The position numbers and the translations under genes were made by a program. A DNA stretch of 64,000 bases from Plantago ovata (lineage: Eukaryota; Streptophyta; Magnoliopsida; Lamiales; Plantaginaceae), in assembly GCA_028274465.1 (NCBI GenBank), contig CM051458.1, forward strand, positions 29,648,692 through 29,712,691, in the 5' to 3' direction. How positions within the stretch are numbered: the first letter of the stretch is position 1; the number at the start of each line of letters is the position of its first letter. The notes beneath the pieces are model-generated. The model saw only the letters and a list, made by a program, of their open reading frames with translations. It was not told the origin of the DNA and ran no database searches. Shown one piece after another: positions 54,000-64,000 of this stretch.

Positions 54000-54416
54000 C
54001 AAGGTAAAATCAATTTGTGACGTTAATCATGGCACAGATAAACTCGCTGTTAATCATGATATGAAATACAATCGTGGCCATTGATTTTAAAGCAGTTTTT
54101 GATCCAACGGTTGATATTACAAAGAGAAAGTATGCTCTGACGGTTTTTGGTAGTGGTCCACTACGTATTTAAAGCAAAGGCTCCACTAACACAAATGAAT
54201 CTCTGTTTTACCCTTGCTGAGAACTCAAAACCATTGAGCTTCTCACATAACAGAGACAATATATAAATGAAGAGTTAGAGAAAGACAAAATTCTTTAACT
54301 CACATTTCCTTTCTCTCTAATTTCTCTAGCATGTGCTCTGATTTACTGTACCTCCGGTCAAAAAGGAAAAACCCTTTTTCGTACATTTCATAGACTCTCA
54401 AACTACTATATAAGAG
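54000..54416 (+). promoter_or_regulatory. Promoter-like region upstream of ORF2, copy C
   Basis: TATATAAA at 54260-54267 lies 157 nt before the ATG at 54417. TAGTGGTCCACTA (54151-54163) and the AATCATGGCA/AATCATGATA/AATCGTGGCC blocks lie upstream. It is collinear with copies A, B and D. Confidence 0.6.
54260..54267 (+). promoter_or_regulatory. TATA box of ORF2 promoter, copy C
   Basis: TATATAAA at the conserved place. Confidence 0.55.
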
Positions 54417-56123
54417 ATGGCTCCCAAAAGACAATCCTCCAAGACCTCAAAATCATCAAAGGCAGACAGTGCTGGAAAAAGCACTGCTCCGGTTGAAAAT
54501 CGGTGAAGAACACAGTGAAAATTGTGTTGAAAAACGACCGTACAACAGAGAGACCCATGCCGCCTGCATATCTCGACACTGCAAAGTGTGAGCAGATGAT
54601 GTAATGGGGCGCATTTGCCAAATAGAAGTACATTAGATACTTCTATGAACAAGAACTGGACGAAAAAACGAAGAGGCGTTGAAATTGATTAATCAACAAG
54701 GCCTCCTTTTCTTCATTTCTGCTCGCACTAAGAAAGTGAGGATGCTGGACACTATGGAATTCTACAGCAATGCAGAAATCCAAACCCTTACTGATGGACA
54801 AGGAGTCACTGAAAATGTGATTTCTACCTTAGTTCAAGGAGTGCAAATCATCCTGAAATGGATTGATTTAGCAAACATCTTCAGATTCCAACTACTGGAA
54901 CTGAAGATGACATGACTGCCACTGATGAAGAAATTGAAGCCTTCTACAGTGATGTCAGAAATGAAAGGATGAAGAAAGGCGAGATTGCTCCCGTGACTTG
55001 GACAAAACACGTAAAAAGAAAGCATCTCTGGCATTCACTTGGTCTGGTAGCTCTGCTACTCATCAAAGTGTTAGACTCCCAAGTTGGAGGAATTGACCTA
55101 GTAGGCCTGAGAAGGTGGCCAATGCTGATGCATATCCATGAGAATAAAACTGAACTCAACTGGGCCAAGTACATTTTCAATAGATTTGTTGATTGTGTTA
55201 CAAAGTGCAAGGACAAGGTTGAAGACAACACAGTCTCACCTTCCCTTCCAATGATGTATGGATTGAAAATATGCTACATCCTTGAACACTTCAGGATTCA
55301 GCTAAGAAACCCATTGCCGATTAAGAAATCAGTATGCAATGTGGGAAGAGCTTTCTCCAAGTAGAATGGACCTAAGGTTGCTGACAAGAAGTCAAAGAAG
55401 CCAACATCTGCAAATGTTGTTGAGATTGATAACCAGTCCATGAATGAAACAGCTGCAAATGTTGCAGATATTGATCAGCAAGCCAGGTATCCAATTGCTG
55501 CAAATGTTGCTGAGAATGCAACAACTTCAAATGTTGCTGCTGACACCACTGCGGTTGCTGACACTAATGCACCCAGTGAGAAATCTAAGAAGAAAAAGAG
55601 TAAAGCTGATGATGACACTCAAATTGCAGCGTCATCAGCTGATCTTATTCCTAAGAAGGCACGGACAAAGACTTACCCAAGAAAGAAAACAACGGCACGT
55701 AAGTCCATTCCAATTGTCCATGTCATTCAGGATGACGATATCCCAGTGGTTGCTGAAACGCAATTCACTATAGTAGATGTTACTGAAGTGTTTGCAGAAG
55801 CCTTCAGCAATCCAATTCACTTGGATTCATCTACTGAAGCGAGACCACATGGCAGTGGAAATGAAAATCCTGCCCAAGTCCCTTAGAAGATATCTACATT
55901 GTAGATAATCTTGACGACAACACTCTGGAACCAACAAGTGACATCGCTGCAGATTTGAGAAGAGTTGCACTTGCTGAAAATGTTGCTGAAGAAACAGTTG
56001 CTGAAAAAGCAACTAGTCCGGTCCAAGAAATTGCTGAAGCTGCAATTGCTGGAGAACCACTTGCTGAAACAACAATGGTTCAAGTCCCAGAGGTTGCTGA
56101 AACACAACAAGAGATAGTATTTG
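54417..56123 (+). pseudogene. ORF2 of copy C, truncated by Athila-like insertion
   Basis: The ATG at 54417 starts MAPKRQSSKTSKSSK. Frameshifts near 54497, 54670, 54890 and 55360 break the N-terminal globular domain (RRWPMLMHIHENKTELNWAKYIFNRF and LEHFRIQLRNPLPIKKSVCNVGRAF are clear). Basic clusters KSKKKKSK and KKARTKTYPRKKTTARKS (55590-55710) and the VAET-type repeats follow. At 56123 the reading passes into the LTR of the Athila-like element. The domain content up to that point matches copies B and D. Confidence 0.75.
56119..56123 (+). repeat. Probable target site duplication ATTTG (left) of the Athila-like element
   Basis: The five bases before the LTR start at 56124. The partner copy should lie to the right of the window, so it is not confirmed. 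Confidence 0.4.
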
Positions 56124-57323
56124 TGATGAACGAGATTGTCAGACTCGAAATCAAATAAATTTATTTTTAGCCAAAGGCAGCTGACAACTACAACGAAAAC
56201 CAAGGCACGTAGTGTAGAAGTAAAATAACCTCGAGTGTCGATCTCTAAGGACTATAACTAGCTTTATCAAATTTAACTTAAACTATAAATCAGAAATCAA
56301 GCAAAGCACAGATTTTTCTTATCAATATAATGGAACTTAGTGATAGTATGACCATTCAAAGCAACGGGTATAATCATGCATGAAGTACTTGAAGTTTGTA
56401 TAGAAATCTATGATCGTGAATTGTCCTATGTGTTCCTTTCAATTCAACACTACGAAGATAGATGACTTAGATAGATCAAAGAAATAAAACAATAAATCAA
56501 GTCTTAAACGCGCGAAGACACTCATGCATAATTAAGAACCCTAGCTATGAAATCACATACTATCAGCAATGATAGATTTAGCTACTCATATTGCAATCAA
56601 CAAGAATCAAAGCAAGATTGAATGAAAACATGTTGAATGAAATAAATAAAAGCAGAGAAATTGTGAGATACAAGTTACCAACGAAGGTTGTCAATCTCCG
56701 ATGAATTGCTAACTCACAAGCAAGAATCGAAAATCAAAGATGTCCAATCTCTATGCTAAAGCTTCCAAATCAATAAGAAAAAGAGTCTTCTATGCTAATA
56801 ATTCTCAGAACAGGCTCTGGAGAATCCGTCTCTCAAATAATGTGAAAAGGTCTTAAAAACGTAGAAAAATAGGCAAACTATATATAATGTTCGGAAACCT
56901 CCCAGGCGAACCGCCCCAGGTGCCGGGCGATTCGCCTGGTGTGGGGCGAATCGCCCCACGTCCCAGGCGGTTCGCCTGGGACATCCAGATTGGCGAGAGC
57001 GAGATTTTTGGTCTTTTTTTCCTTTTCGGACTCGGATTTTGCCTTCTAGTGACCTTTAAGCTTTGAAACTCGCCCACTAGGCCTCAAATCTCATCCGGAA
57101 CCTTCTAGATACACCACGAATGTCCTCGAAACACCAAAAGTTCGTCCTCTTCATCAATATTGCCCATAAACATACGTTTTTTACCTAAAACCTGAAAAAT
57201 GCAAAGAAAAGGAAACGTGACACTATTCTAATAAAATGCACTAAAATATAAGCTAAATTAACCTAGAGGATAGCTAAATTGGTGAAAAAGACTCGAATGA
57301 AATTGTAAAATACACGTTCGTCA
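56124..57323 (-). mobile_element. 3' LTR of the Athila-like element
   Basis: The LTR is 1,200 bp, with TGATGAACGAG at one end and CACGTTCGTCA at the other, giving matching ends TGAYGAACG. It begins exactly where ORF2 of copy C is interrupted, and at the other end adjoins a G-rich polypurine tract. A GC-rich block of nested inverted repeats lies at 56901-56980. The partner LTR is outside the window, so the boundary rests on the terminal inverted repeat and the junctions. Confidence 0.7.
56901..56980. repeat. GC-rich nested inverted repeats in the Athila-like LTR
   Basis: CCCAGGCGAACCGCC (56901-56915) and GGCGGTTCGCCTGGG (56966-56980) are perfect 15-bp arms. Between them lie TGGGGCGAATCGCCCCA (56942-56958), nearly a perfect palindrome, and GGGCGATTCGCCTGG. 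The block contrasts sharply with the AT-rich surroundings. Confidence 0.85.
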
Positions 57324-57340
57324 AACTCCCCAAACCGAAC
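57324..57340 (-). promoter_or_regulatory. Polypurine tract of the Athila-like element
   Basis: In element sense GGTTTGGGGAGTT abuts the LTR terminus. Position and purine bias fit a PPT, although T residues interrupt it. Confidence 0.5.
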
Positions 57341-58093
57341 CTTTGCTTGTCCTCAAGCAACTAAGCTAGACTCTAATGCAAAAAACCAATGCAACACACA
57401 AATGGAGTCTCATGCCAAATGAAATGAACTAATCTATTGAGTCTATCAAAAACTTATGAACAATGACCATACAAATCATAACATGGATATTGGTTGAATA
57501 ATGCCTCGATTGACTCATACACATTCACATATGCACTATGTTATACAAGATAGTCTCTCGTAACATTCTCTACCTGGACCTAGTCATTGACGACGTAATG
57601 AAACATGTTAAAACACGAATGGTTGTCCCGTGCCTATGAATTGAGGACTTACTGCTGTTCACCAAGTTAAGACTTTCCCTCAAAGAGGTCGAACCAATAC
57701 TGGCTCTCATCAAACGAAGGAGGGTTCACACTCCCCTATTCTACCCATCTTTCAAGCAAAGTCATAAACTAATCACCACTTCCTGAATGGCAGGACGAGG
57801 GTGGTCTAGAACAGATGACACTCAAACAAACAAAAGATAAACTTTACACATCGATTACGAACATTACATGAATTGAAAAACGAGACAAACACTTTGCTAA
57901 ACTGCTTTTTGACTTTCTTTGGACCCTTCTTTGCTTTTTCGGGGTCTTTTCTTTTTTTCTTTTTTTTCTTTTCCAGATTTTTTTCTTTTTCCTGGAATTT
58001 TTTTCCTTTTTGTTCGATTTTTTTCTTTCTTTTTTTTTGTATATAGCCAGCAGTAGCACAACGAAAAGAAATTACAATGACTCACAAACGACC

Positions 58094-58232
58094 TCCCCAA
58101 ACCTATTCGTTTCGAATAGGTTGGAGCACAAACTTCACGGAAAAGGAAAACAAACTCACAACACTCAAAATCGAAAAACAAGTCATATTGACAGCATAAC
58201 CCCCTCCCCAAACCTATTCTTACGAATAGGTT
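58094..58232. repeat. Two related hairpins in the Athila-like 3' region
   Basis: CCAAACCTATTCG, a 3-nt loop and CGAATAGGTTGG form the first. AAACCTATTC, a short loop and CGAATAGGTTT form the second, about 110 bp further on. Both are preceded by CTCCCC. Confidence 0.75.
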
Positions 58233-58929
58233 TCAAACAAAGGATCACACAATCTCACACTACCTTCTTCCTAGGCATTTAGCAATCTCAAAGCAAGGTC
58301 AAGACTTGTTGCCTCCTAGGTACATAATTACACAGGAAACAACCACAAGACTCTAACATGCATCATCTTATTATAAAGGCCTTCGTGAACCGCAGTAGAG
58401 AAAACACCACTAAGTGATGTCGAGACTACCAAGCTTCACTAAGTGCATATATAAATGTGACAAGGCAACCGATAAAAACCTCAAACAAATTCATAGAGAT
58501 GAAACTCATGGTCAAAGGTCATAACTAGTTAATCTACCCAATAAAAATGTTCAAAAAATTTGGCAATAAACTCCACACAAAAACATGCAAAACTATACTA
58601 GAATGAATGTAGTGTATGCAACTAAATACTAAGAAGCGGTAAATGTGCAAATGCAAATGCAAACAAAAGGTTTCACGAGTCTATCATAAGCAAAACAAGT
58701 ATAGAGATAGCCAGCGATAACCTCCCCAAAACCTGAACGTCGTCGCTCGTCCTGAACGTCGAAAGTGGATTTAAGGTGAGAGCTAACTTGTACCTGTAAC
58801 CTATATGACTCAAGGAAACTCGTGAGAAACCAAAACGGGCGATAAAAGAGGTAAAAAGATCAATAATTTAGCATAATAGGAGAAAATCGGGGTTCCGAAC
58901 GAAAATCCGGACCTCCGGGTTTCTGGACA

Positions 58930-59038
58930 CCCAGGGCGAACCGCCCCAGGTGGGGGGCGATTCTGGGGCGTCCAGAACGTCCCAGGCAGCCTGGACTGGC
59001 CAGGCGAATCGCCGCACGTGGGGGGCGGTTCGCCTGGC
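58930..59038. repeat. GC-rich inverted repeats in the Athila-like 3' region
   Basis: CCAGGCGAATCGCC and GGGGCGGTTCGCCTGG form the right part. CAGGGCGAACCGCCCCAGG and TCTGGGGCG form a weaker left part. The motif is related to that in the LTR at 56901-56980 and at 44845-44945. Confidence 0.75.
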
Positions 59039-59181
59039 ATCTCTAGACTCCTGAAGACGCCTTTTTCCTCCCAAAACGCAAAATTATCATCTTAAAACCT
59101 ATTTTATCACCAAAAACATACGTAAATATAAAATAAAACACAATGACATGCTCAAAACAACAAAATACATCATACCTATCC

Positions 59182-60282
59182 TTAAGTAGAGGTGGGAAAG
59201 GTTAGTTCGAGATGATCAACCTCTACTTGATCACTAGGAAGCTCGAAGTATGGTTTGACTCGTTGCCCATTCACTTTGAAAGTATTGCCCGTCTTTGGAT
59301 CCAAGAGTTCTACAGCGCCATGGGGAGCAACTTGGACAATCTCGTATGGTCCATCCCAACGAGTACGGAGCTTTCCAGGAAATAGACGAAGGCGAGAATT
59401 AAACACCAAAGCTTTTTGACCAGGAATCAGTTCCTTACGTACTATACCACGATCATGATACTTCTTGGTACGCTCCTTGTAGATCTTGGCGTTCTCATAG
59501 GCACCGAGGCGTAATTCATCAAGCTCATCAAGTTGTAACAACCGTTCTTCGCCAGCTTTTCCCAAATCAAGATTTAGCTCTTTAATAGCCCAATACGCCT
59601 TGTGTTCCAATTCCACAGGAAGATGGCATGCTTTCCCATACACAAGTCTATATGGAGTGGTTCCAATCACCGTCTTGTGGCTAGTTCTATACGCCCAAAG
59701 CGCATCATTCAATTTTCCAGACCAATCTTTCATACTAGGCTTCACCACGCGCTCTAGAATCTTCTTAATCTGACGGTTGCTAACTTCAACTTGTCCCGAA
59801 GTCTGTGGATGATATGGCGTAGCAACACTATGGGTGACATTGTACTTCTTAAGAAGAGAATCAAAGGTTCTGTTGACGAAGTGCGAACCTCCATCACTGA
59901 TGATTGTCCTAGGACATCCAAATCTAGAAAAGATCACATCCTTTAAGAACTTCGTAACAACCGCGGCATCATTCTTTCTTGTGAGAATCGCCTCTACCCA
60001 CTTTGTCACATAATTGACCGCGACGAGAATGTATTCGTAACCTCCACTTGATGGAAACGGTCCCATGATATCAATGCCCCACATGTCAAAAGACTGGGCC
60101 ACTAGATTCCCTTGAAGGGGCATTTCCTCCTTCTTGCCAATATTACCCCATCGTTGACATGGGTCACAATTTTTCACAAAACTTCGAGCATCTTGGTGCA
60201 AACATGGCCAGAAAAATCCCCGCTTGTAGCACCTTGCGAGCCGTTTTAATGCCACTATAGTGTCCGCCGCAATGAAGCTCAT
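59182..60282 (-). pseudogene. Athila-like integrase
   Basis: An open stretch of about 366 codons. The zinc-binding part has [12 protein letters not shown]. The catalytic core has [10 protein letters not shown] (first Asp), [11 protein letters not shown] (second Asp) and [16 protein letters not shown] (Glu). The C-terminal part has [51 protein letters not shown] and RWDGPYEIV. The stop at 59182 follows LTFPTST, the natural pol end. It is the most intact integrase in the window. A frameshift at about 60230 separates it from the RNase H side, so no full polyprotein can be made. Confidence 0.85.
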
Positions 60283-60793
60283 GGAAATGACTCAGCACAC
60301 TTTGTTGTTCTTCTTGCGGAATGCACATTCTCAGAATTCCATCAGCTCCTTCATTAAAAAGATTCGGATCATCCCATATGTAATACCTGCAACGCTTGGC
60401 AAGAGCTCTCCTATCGGAGGCTGAAAAATTAGTTGGGCAAATACACATAGCCAAATAGTTCACAATATCAGCATACCATGGTTCTTCAGTGACTTTCATT
60501 AAGTGTTCATCGGGAAGATCATCATTAATAGGAATCGAATCCATGGGAATATTAGGAATTCTAGACAAGTGATCAGCAACCAAATTCTCCCTACCAGCTC
60601 TATCAACTATGGTCAAATCAAAATCTTGTAACAATAAGACCCAACGGATTAACCTTGGCTTAGAATCTTGTTTGGCAATTAAATGTCGTAAAGCAGCATG
60701 ATCAGTATGGACATTCACAGGATGACCAATCAAGTAAGACCTAAACTTTTGTAAAGCAAAAACAACAGCTAAAAATTCCTTTTCAGTAGTTGT
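60164..60793 (-). pseudogene. Athila-like RNase H and integrase linker
   Basis: [11 protein letters not shown] carries an RNase H catalytic Asp, and [32 protein letters not shown] is the typical Athila end of RNase H. A linker with [13 protein letters not shown] follows, and then the H-x-x-x-H part of the integrase zinc finger, [26 protein letters not shown] replaces the Tyr codon at 60793, after SAQVN. The frame shifts near 60230 into the integrase part. Confidence 0.8.
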
Positions 60794-61612
60794 CTAATTA
60801 ACTTGAGCTGAGTCTAAAGTCTTACTAACATAATAAATCACACGATACTGCTTATCAACTTTTTGGCATAGAACAGCACCCATAGCTAAATTCGAAGCAT
60901 CACACATTATCTCAAAAGGAAGTTTCCAATCAGGTGGCACAACAATAGGATCAGTAACAAGCTTTTCTTTAATGGTATTAAAAGCAACCAAGCATTCATC
61001 AGAAAAATGGTAGACCACATCTTTTGCTAGTAAGTTACTTAAAGGTTTAGCAATTTTCGAAAAGTCTTTAATAAACCTCTTATGAAAACCTACATGACCA
61101 AGAAAAGATTGCAATTCTTTCACACAAGTGGGTGGGGGAAGTTTCTCAATTATTTCGATCTTAGCCTTATCAACCTCAATCCCCCTTTCAGAAACCACAT
61201 GTCCTAGAACGATGCCTTCTCTAACCATATAATGACTTTTCTCCCAACTCAAAGTTAGATTGCATTCGATGCATCCTTTCAAAACAAGATCTAGTCTATG
61301 CAAGCACTCATCAAAAGAATCACCAAAGAGAGAAAAACCAAAGAGAGAAAAATCATCCATAAAAACTTGAACAAATTTGGTCACCATATCAGAGAAAACA
61401 AAAAGCATGCACCTTTGAAAAGTGGCGGGGGCGTTACATAGCCCGAATGGCATCCTCCTATAAGCAAATGTCCCGAATGGGCAAGTGAAAGTCGTCTTCT
61501 CCTGATCCTCCGGTGCAATCGGAATCTGGTAGAAACCTGACAAGCCATCAAGAAAACAATAAAATTGCCGCCCCGCAAGGCGGTTTAGCATGTCATCAAT
61601 AAATGGCAAAGG
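60794..61612 (-). pseudogene. Athila-like reverse transcriptase, main part
   Basis: PFIDDMLNRLAGRQFYCFLDGLSGFYQI, TTFTCPFGTFAYRRMPFGLCNAPATFQRC and the catalytic FMDD (about 61355). Directly after it a 15-bp tandem duplication (61323-61352) repeats five residues (FSLFG). Further landmarks are LSWEKSHYMVREGIVLGHVVSERGIEVDKAKI, FLGHVGFHKRFIKDFSKIA and the RNase H start with FEIMCDASNLAMGAVL. A TGA at about 61610 separates it from the N-terminal RT part. Confidence 0.85.
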
Positions 61613-62032
61613 TCAGTGGTCTTTCTTGGTGGCGGCATTCAACCTCCTATAATCAATGCACATTCGCCATCCCGTGATTTTCCTAACAGGTACTAACTCT
61701 CCCTTCTCATTCTCTTCTACCGTATTCCCAGATTTCTTAGGAACTATATGGACGGGGCTCACCCATCGATTATCAGGAATGGGATAGATCATATCGGCGT
61801 CTAGCAACTTAATCACCTCTTTCTTCACTACTTCTTGCATCGCAGGATTTATCCTACGCTGAGGTTGCCTAACGGGTTTGGCATCTTGCTCTAGAGTGAT
61901 ATTGTGCACACACCGTGTTGGGCTAATTCCCTTTATATCACTAATCCCCCATCCTATGGCTGCAGAATTGTTTCTTAAGACCTCAATTAGCTTACCTTCT
62001 TCATCGCTAGAGAGGTGTGAAGAGACTATCAC
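61613..62032 (-). pseudogene. Athila-like RT, N-terminal part
   Basis: GWGISDIKGISPTRCVHNI, the QRRINPAMQEVVKKEVIKLLDADMIYPI segment, WVSPVHIVPKKSG and GWRMCIDYRRLNAATKKDH are the first RT blocks. The frame ends in TGA where the family has Phe (before PLPFID). A 1-bp shift at about 62030 separates it from the protease side. Confidence 0.85.
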
Positions 62033-62607
62033 AGGTTTTTCTTAGTTTCCCCTAAGTAGACATACTTGAGGTGTGCAGGAAGGGGCTTTAATTCTAAGCT
62101 AGGCTCTTCTGGAAATTTGCTCTCTACCTCTTCTTCATCTAAAGGTTCAAGCACTTCTTCTCCTACGGGAATTTCAGGTGTACTATCCATCATTTCAACT
62201 ATCTCCCTTGCTTCTTCGGATAAGTGGAAAGTCGCAACTTGCATGGTTAGTGCCTCTTCAAGAGGTTCACGATTATCATAGCAATGATGAAATTCAGAAA
62301 TCACAGAATCATAACAATCGACAAAATTTAATTCTTCTACGACTTCCTTATCTCCTATGCTACATCCTACCAATTCAATTTTCTCACCCATTACCTTCAG
62401 GGAGATTTTCTTGCCTTTGAGTTCAAGGCATTTATTGGTAGTGGCTATGAATGGTCTTCCAAGCAACACCACGTGCTCACGAACATGACTCTTCCCTTCA
62501 TCAACCGACTTCATGATCACAAAATCTGCAGGAATTATTAGTTTATCAACTTTTACAAGGATATCTTCAACTATTCCCACGGGATGCTTCACGCTATGGT
62601 CTGCCAT
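62029..62607 (-). pseudogene. Athila-like protease C-terminal half and linker
   Basis: HSVKHPVGIVEDILVKVDKLIIPADFVIM, LLGRPFIATTNKCLELKGKKISLKV is the second half of the retropepsin. An acidic linker with PEIPVGEEVLEPLDEEEVESKFPEEPSLELKPLPAHLKYVYLGE precedes RT, as in Athila elements. A one-base deletion at about 62607 puts it out of frame with the active-site half. Confidence 0.8.
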
Positions 62608-63356
62608 TTGTACAACATCTCGGTTGGCTTCACTTCTCCAAGATCTAGAGCTTTATAAACTGAGTATGGCATGAGATTGATGCTAGCTCCTAAGTCGAGC
62701 ATAGTCTTGGTGGACCGCCCATTGCCCATAGTAATATCAATTATGAAGCTTCCCGGATCACGTTTCTTCGTTGGAAGTTCCGTAATAGAATTCACCGTCT
62801 CAATCCCATTCACTTCCCTCCCCGAAGAAATTCGTTTGTTACTCTTCACCTCCCGAAAGAACTTCGTGTAGGCGGGAATATTCTTAATTAACTCCAAAAG
62901 AGGTACATTAACTTCGACTTTAGAGAGGCGTTGGTACAGCGGTGACTCCATTATATCCTTCTTGACCGGTTTGATTCTACTAGGGAATGGTACATGAGGT
63001 TTTGGGGGCACATATGGATTGGAGGACTTATGAAGCACCTCCGTATTGTTAGGCGTATCCCCCGTAACCTCATCATCGACAACGTCTCCTTCGGGTGTTT
63101 GAGGTGTATCGTCCTGCACTTGAGGTTCTTCCGAACTTTGACCAACTCTTTGTTCAGTGCTTGTTCCTGCATCGTTAGTCACAGTAGATTTAATATGTTT
63201 AGGACGTACAAAATTAGAAATTGTAGTTACCTTTCCACCTCGGAGGAGTAGTTTCACTTCCTCGTACTCAGGAACCTCAGTAGTAACAGTTGGAAGTGGC
63301 TTCTTGGGATCGACGAAAGCAGCTTCGGGTGTCGAAACAGGGGAGCTGGGTGATAG
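62589..63356 (-). pseudogene. Athila-like gag C-terminus and protease active site
   Basis: This part holds the Gag-Pro linker (VPFPSRIKPVKKDIMESPLYQRL, FFREVKSNKRI) and the protease active site TMLDLGASINLMPYSVYKAL (D-L-G, near 62690-62705). Upstream lies a hydrophilic region with EEPQVQDDTPQTPEGD. The start of gag is lost: at 63357 the sequence becomes a copia LTR, so an apparent Met further right is not native. Confidence 0.8.
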
Positions 63357-64000
63357 TGTATATGTCCTATAGACAGTCTTTATTAAGGGCATACAACACT
63401 TATTAAGGGCATATATGTACTATTACACAGGTCAACGTAATATAATATATGTTTGTTTGTTTGACTATTGAGTATCGCTTTCATATTTATATTACAACAG
63501 GCATACACAATGTCATATCTCTATTCCTGTCTGTATTGATATCAAACATGTCCCCTCGGATAGATGACCGATCACACAGATAGTGGGAGCTATGTGAGTT
63601 ATCATCTATCCCAAACTCTCCCTAGTCGAGGTTCATCTCGGATGTGGAGGTCTGAATGAACCAGGTGAGACTAGTATGCGTGGAGGTTATACTTGTTAGA
63701 GCAAGTGTGAGCCGATCCCATGGCCACGGAACGGATTGTTGGACAATATAGAAACATTCCCATAACTCCGCATAGTTGTTCGAAGGGTGATTACCGAACA
63801 ATGGAAGTACCCACCGAAAACTCCCATCGATGTATACTCTACACCGAAGTGTCTATGGGAACCAGAAAGTTGTCGAAGTGATGCCAGTCGTCCTTTGGAC
63901 TTACAGGACTTTATCATCACATTTGTTGCCCCATATCCTTGGTAGACCCGTCGATGTCAGCTCTGAATAAGCAGTTGACCCAAGACACGATCCAGGATTA
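63357..64000 (+). mobile_element. Copia LTR, 5' part
   Basis: Starts with TGTATATGTCC exactly where the Athila-like gag is interrupted, and continues to the window end. Its TGTA start matches the TACA end of the LTR at 1-1091, so it is probably the same family, but the two parts do not overlap and this cannot be verified here. No coding capacity is seen. Confidence 0.65.

Larger units (their letters stand above)
46164..56123 (+). mobile_element. SIRE/Maximus-like copia element, copy C (cut by Athila-like insertion)
   Basis: A plus-strand copy with 5' LTR, PBS, gag, pol, hairpin array, promoter block and the first third of ORF2. It is cut at 56123 by an Athila-like element. The rest, including the 3' LTR, should lie to the right of the window. 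It carries many single-base insertions and deletions compared with copies A and B, and an RT deletion. Confidence 0.85.
57341..59181 (-). other. Athila-like 3' untranslated region: no gene, several inverted repeats
   Basis: About 1.8 kb after the integrase stop. Athila elements often carry an envelope-like ORF here, but I find none. It holds a T-rich tract (57930-58040), two similar hairpins with AAACCTATTCG/CGAATAGGTTT-type arms (58094-58125 and 58206-58232), and a GC-rich inverted-repeat block (58930-59038). Confidence 0.65.
56124..63356 (-). mobile_element. Athila-lineage Ty3/gypsy element, interrupted gag
   Basis: A minus-strand element: gag C-terminus and protease (63356-62029), RT-RNase H-integrase (62032-59182), a long 3' untranslated region (59181-57340), PPT and 3' LTR (57323-56124). 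The Athila assignment follows from [25 protein letters not shown] with TTFTCPFGTFAYRRMPFGLCNAPATFQRC, and the long non-coding region after pol. It inserted into ORF2 of copy C. Its gag is cut by a copia LTR at 63357. Several frameshifts and stops are present. Confidence 0.8.

Noticed and set aside
57844..58282. Lys/Glu-rich frame and its Ser/Phe-rich complement
   Set aside because: Produced by a T-rich low-complexity tract in the Athila-like 3' region; no conserved protein features.
63357..63392. Start codon of the Athila-like gag at 63392
   Set aside because: These codons are inside the copia LTR that interrupts gag.
1..64000. Host genes between the elements
   Set aside because: Every stretch can be assigned to a retroelement or its untranslated region; no unrelated conserved coding sequence was recognised.

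Overview
The window is plant nuclear DNA, almost certainly from a eudicot, made of nested LTR retrotransposons. I see no host gene, rRNA or tRNA gene. The plant assignment rests on Tat-type and Athila-type Ty3/gypsy pol genes, SIRE/Maximus-like Ty1/copia elements primed by initiator-Met tRNA (TGGTATCAGAGC), and GT-AG introns with plant-style TA-rich sequence. The species cannot be named from the sequence. There is one 100-N assembly gap (44152-44251).

Layout, left half. An old Tat-lineage gypsy element (plus strand: protease, RT, a degenerate RNase H and a second RNase H) occupies 1092-4296. It resumes at 32882 with the integrase, a repeat-rich 3' region and an antisense ORF, up to 35971. Its left side is broken by a copia LTR (1-1091; termini TGTA...TACA), and a second LTR of that family (35972-36432) cuts the antisense ORF. 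Inside the Tat pol, flanked by the 5-bp duplication GAGAT, sits SIRE-like copy A (4297-32881, minus strand, two LTRs). Inside the gag of copy A, flanked by ATGTT, sits SIRE-like copy B (16768-30450, plus strand, no 5' LTR). Copies A and B form a huge inverted repeat.

Right half. SIRE-like copy D (36433-44151, minus strand) interrupts the second copia LTR and runs into the gap. After the gap comes a deletion derivative of an Athila-like element (44252-46163), interrupted by SIRE-like copy C (46164-56123, plus strand). Copy C is itself interrupted by a second Athila-like element (56124-63356, minus strand), whose gag is broken by another copia LTR with a TGTA start (63357-64000).

The SIRE-like family is the interesting part. 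Each copy is organised as LTR, PBS, gag (UBN2-like domain, zinc knuckle, coiled coil), pol (protease, integrase, RT, RNase H), an untranslated region of about 1 kb, a very long accessory ORF (ORF2, about 1,760 codons in copy B), polypurine tract and LTR. The untranslated region holds about eight short hairpins with a conserved 7-nt loop and covarying stems, followed by a TATA-containing promoter-like block. ORF2 has nuclear-localisation-like basic clusters, a coiled coil and no visible membrane segment. It also contains three short GT-AG introns whose lengths (75, 72 and 75 nt) keep the frame whether or not they are spliced. A heptamer, TTGCTGA, recurs about 50 times in copy B, in coding and non-coding parts alike.

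Every element seen here is defective: nonsense changes (many C-to-T), frameshifts, microhomology deletions, nested insertions or truncation by the gap. All family assignments come from reading motifs and comparing the copies with each other; no database search was possible.
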